The notes under the pieces are model-generated. The model worked only from the letters and a program-made list of their open reading frames with translations. It made no database searches and was not told the origin of the DNA. Made by a program: the position numbers and the translations under genes. This document shows positions 63,501 to 64,000 of a stretch of 64,000 nucleotides of DNA, one piece after another (within the stretch, counting starts at the first letter, position 1; each line of letters begins with the position of its first letter). Origin of the DNA: Planctomycetota bacterium (lineage in GTDB: Bacteria > Planctomycetota > J058 > JAJDCQ01). The stretch lies in assembly GCA_029260755.1 (NCBI GenBank), contig JAJDCQ010000256.1, positions 1-64,000 on the forward strand. The letters run 5' to 3'.

Positions 63501-64000
63501 GGTCGGTGGATCTGGACGGGCGTCTCGCGGATCGCGCTCGCGGGGCTGCCGGCGCTGGCGCTCCTCGGGCTCGTCGCCGCCGGGAGCCGCGGGATGGAGA
63601 AGAGCTTCAGCCGGGCGATGGCTCCGATGGCCGACGCCGGCGGCTGGGACGCGGACGCGGTCGCGACCGGCGCGGCGCTCCCGATGACGGCCGACGGGCC
63701 GAGCGGCGACGCGGGCGGCGAGGCCGGCGACGCGGCGGGCCCGCGCGTCCGGCGGAGCTTCCCCGAGACGCTGCTGTGGGTGCCGCAGCTGATCACCGAC
63801 GAGAACGGCAAGGCGCGGCTCGAGGTGCCGCTGGCCGACTCGATCACGACGTGGCGCCTCGGCATCAGCGCCGTCTCCTCGAAGGGCGAGCTCGGCGCCG
63901 AGACGCTCGGCCTGCGCGTGTTCCAGGACTTCTTCTGCGACCTCGACCTGCCCGTCGCCCTGACCCAGAACGACGAGGTCACCGTCCCGGTCGCCCTCTA
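60576..64000 (+). CDS. Anti-sigma-like head fused to alpha-2-macroglobulin domains with internal membrane block (partial, 1141+ aa)
   Basis: Missing from the ORF track because no stop falls inside the window. GTG 60576 overlaps the sigma stop (GTGA). Residues 1-90 resemble planctomycete sigma-partner heads (LTLRLLDDELTDEELTELL, DPDARAEHLALMDQEAAL); no zinc motif. Helix at about 109-134. Then macroglobulin-like domains: STDKPLYQPGQTIRM (about 250), TEKSYYAPGETMRGEL, RTDRAIYRTGDTLEL, LDRETYRPGEKAVLDL. About six membrane helices occupy about 799-1005 (VLFLLLLLPLQLYGL, VLILGTFVAANVAALLGL, GTAILLTIALIASAITTTG and others). After them comes the A2M hallmark FPETLLWVPQLITDENGKAR ... DSITTWRLGISA (about 1062-1096). 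Any thioester would lie beyond the window. Likely a periplasmic protease- or damage-sensing regulator (inference). Confidence 0.85.
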   Translation, partial: MTRVSELTLRLLDDELTDEELTELLRLVDDDPDARAEHLALMDQEAALRGLQSGRDLAAPTLELIRDRMQTRVEEGVMAAVKREAHRAKGIDMEESTRAAEPNIGWIGGKRFWGIAAAAAALLIATTIGWTVSVQSRTAPSAEAVLYGQWELTPEGAAAYRVLVRDGRTGEPAAGATVDVALVDEDGRTVWQAEATTDADGVAPVEGELPADLPEGSYTISVDARSGLGAVGLQRSVRVDRSFRVMVSTDKPLYQPGQTIRMRSLALATADGKPAGGRSVTFEVRDAKGNKVFKKLVETSDFGIAAADFQLADQVNMGDYVVTAILDDVSQERQVTVDRYRLPKYKVELTTEKSYYAPGETMRGELSARYTFGEPVAGARVEIVAQAMIERLRTFAKIEGTTDRDGRLPFEVQLSDAFVGIPLRQGDAFCSLQATVVDGAGDEQVKTTDRTVTNRPIRIDVVPESGELVHGVENVLYVVTSYPDGRPAKTTLRFGHVDGSVETDDSGIARVAARPMAGFFDIVVHAEDAKGVRADHELRLQTGPQRSEALLLRTDRAIYRTGDTLELSVLTGTKTGRVFVDVVKAGRTQLMRGLDVVDGAATLPIDLPADLAGTLQIHAYRLLPTGEIVGDTRLIQVTTADQIRIQASLDRETYRPGEKAVLDLLVTRGPVDVPTAAALSLSGVDEAVFALQEMRPGLERVYFALQEELLTPRFEIHAHGTLSHALHQSLSGPNGPGSETGGGAEPSDSVDENLVLFAAAGEAGAPGASYGETFADRDERFREEARDQANTVVGALSVTPSVLFLLLLLPLQLYGLARLVRRDPIREGRAGDQRDELRRALGSLGRRWVAAIYVPMGVTFLAALIFRRQEVLILGTFVAANVAALLGLAHGSWRARGAPASREVPQLRRLLWLPTIAFPIGVGALFALGAAANSWPRLIDEGTAILLTIALIASAITTTGALAVANRCAIAKTSAGRWIWTGVSRIALAGLPALALLGLVAAGSRGMEKSFSRAMAPMADAGGWDADAVATGAALPMTADGPSGDAGGEAGDAAGPRVRRSFPETLLWVPQLITDENGKARLEVPLADSITTWRLGISAVSSKGELGAETLGLRVFQDFFCDLDLPVALTQNDEVTVPVAL

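Overview
The window is a very GC-rich stretch of bacterial chromosome (roughly 70% GC by eye, strong G/C third positions). It is most likely from a high-GC member of the Planctomycetota. This is inferred from the gene content: nine Hanks-type Ser/Thr kinases in 64 kb, sigma factors resembling the Rhodopirellula/Verrucomicrobium sigma-70 family paired with FecR-type partners, WD40 and Sel1 proteins, a CarF/TMEM189-type desaturase and many lipoproteins. Myxococcota is the main alternative. No tRNA, rRNA, CRISPR array, transposase or phage gene was seen, so this looks like native chromosome rather than an island.

Layout. 0.2-8.0 kb: a receptor-type kinase, a secreted phosphodiesterase with a jelly-roll tail, a sigma/FecR pair, and a secreted lyase-like protein whose start codon overlaps that of the sigma gene in divergent orientation. 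8.2-20.4 kb: a kinase downstream of an enolase-superfamily enzyme, then an FHA/zinc-ribbon kinase and two overlapping kinase-WD40 genes. 20.6-27.5 kb: SGNH hydrolase and CarF-type desaturase (overlapping), FxsA, a secreted WD40 protein, and a redoxin-fold/Sel1 membrane protein. 27.6-32.4 kb: a TPR kinase, a 2-hydroxyacid dehydrogenase, a small membrane protein and a lipoprotein. 32.5-37.4 kb: a tightly packed five-gene run with a heparinase II/III-like protein and a single-HKD phospholipase D-like protein. 37.4-40.7 kb: a histidine kinase and NtrC-type regulator pair. 40.8-50.7 kb: a four-gene operon with 4-nt overlaps (HEAT-like membrane protein, APP1-type phosphatidate phosphatase domain protein, and two paralogous giant kinases with lectin-like ectodomains). 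50.8-55.6 kb: membrane protein, anti-sigma/sigma/lipoprotein operon and three more envelope proteins. 55.9-58.9 kb: a kinase fused to a terpenoid-cyclase-like alpha/alpha domain. 59.2-64 kb: a zinc-ribbon membrane protein, then a sigma gene overlapping a very large protein (cut by the window end) that joins an anti-sigma-like head to alpha-2-macroglobulin domains and a block of about six membrane helices.

Common theme. Most of the window encodes envelope-spanning signalling: cytoplasmic kinase or anti-sigma heads, one membrane helix, and variable outer domains (beta-propeller, lectin-like, TPR, cyclase-like, macroglobulin). Three sigma/partner modules and several operons use ATGA/GTGA 4-nt overlaps, which suggests translational coupling. 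Candidate promoters have the form TTGCG or TTGAC, a 17-18 nt spacer and TAnnnn; two start codons lie so close to the -10 that leaderless mRNAs are plausible.

Four intergenic inverted-repeat elements, each made of short degenerate repeats (ATCCGCG-, GCAAAGGC- and CACGGAG-type), sit just after gene 3' ends and are the clearest non-coding signal. All assignments come from reading sequence motifs only; no database search was run.
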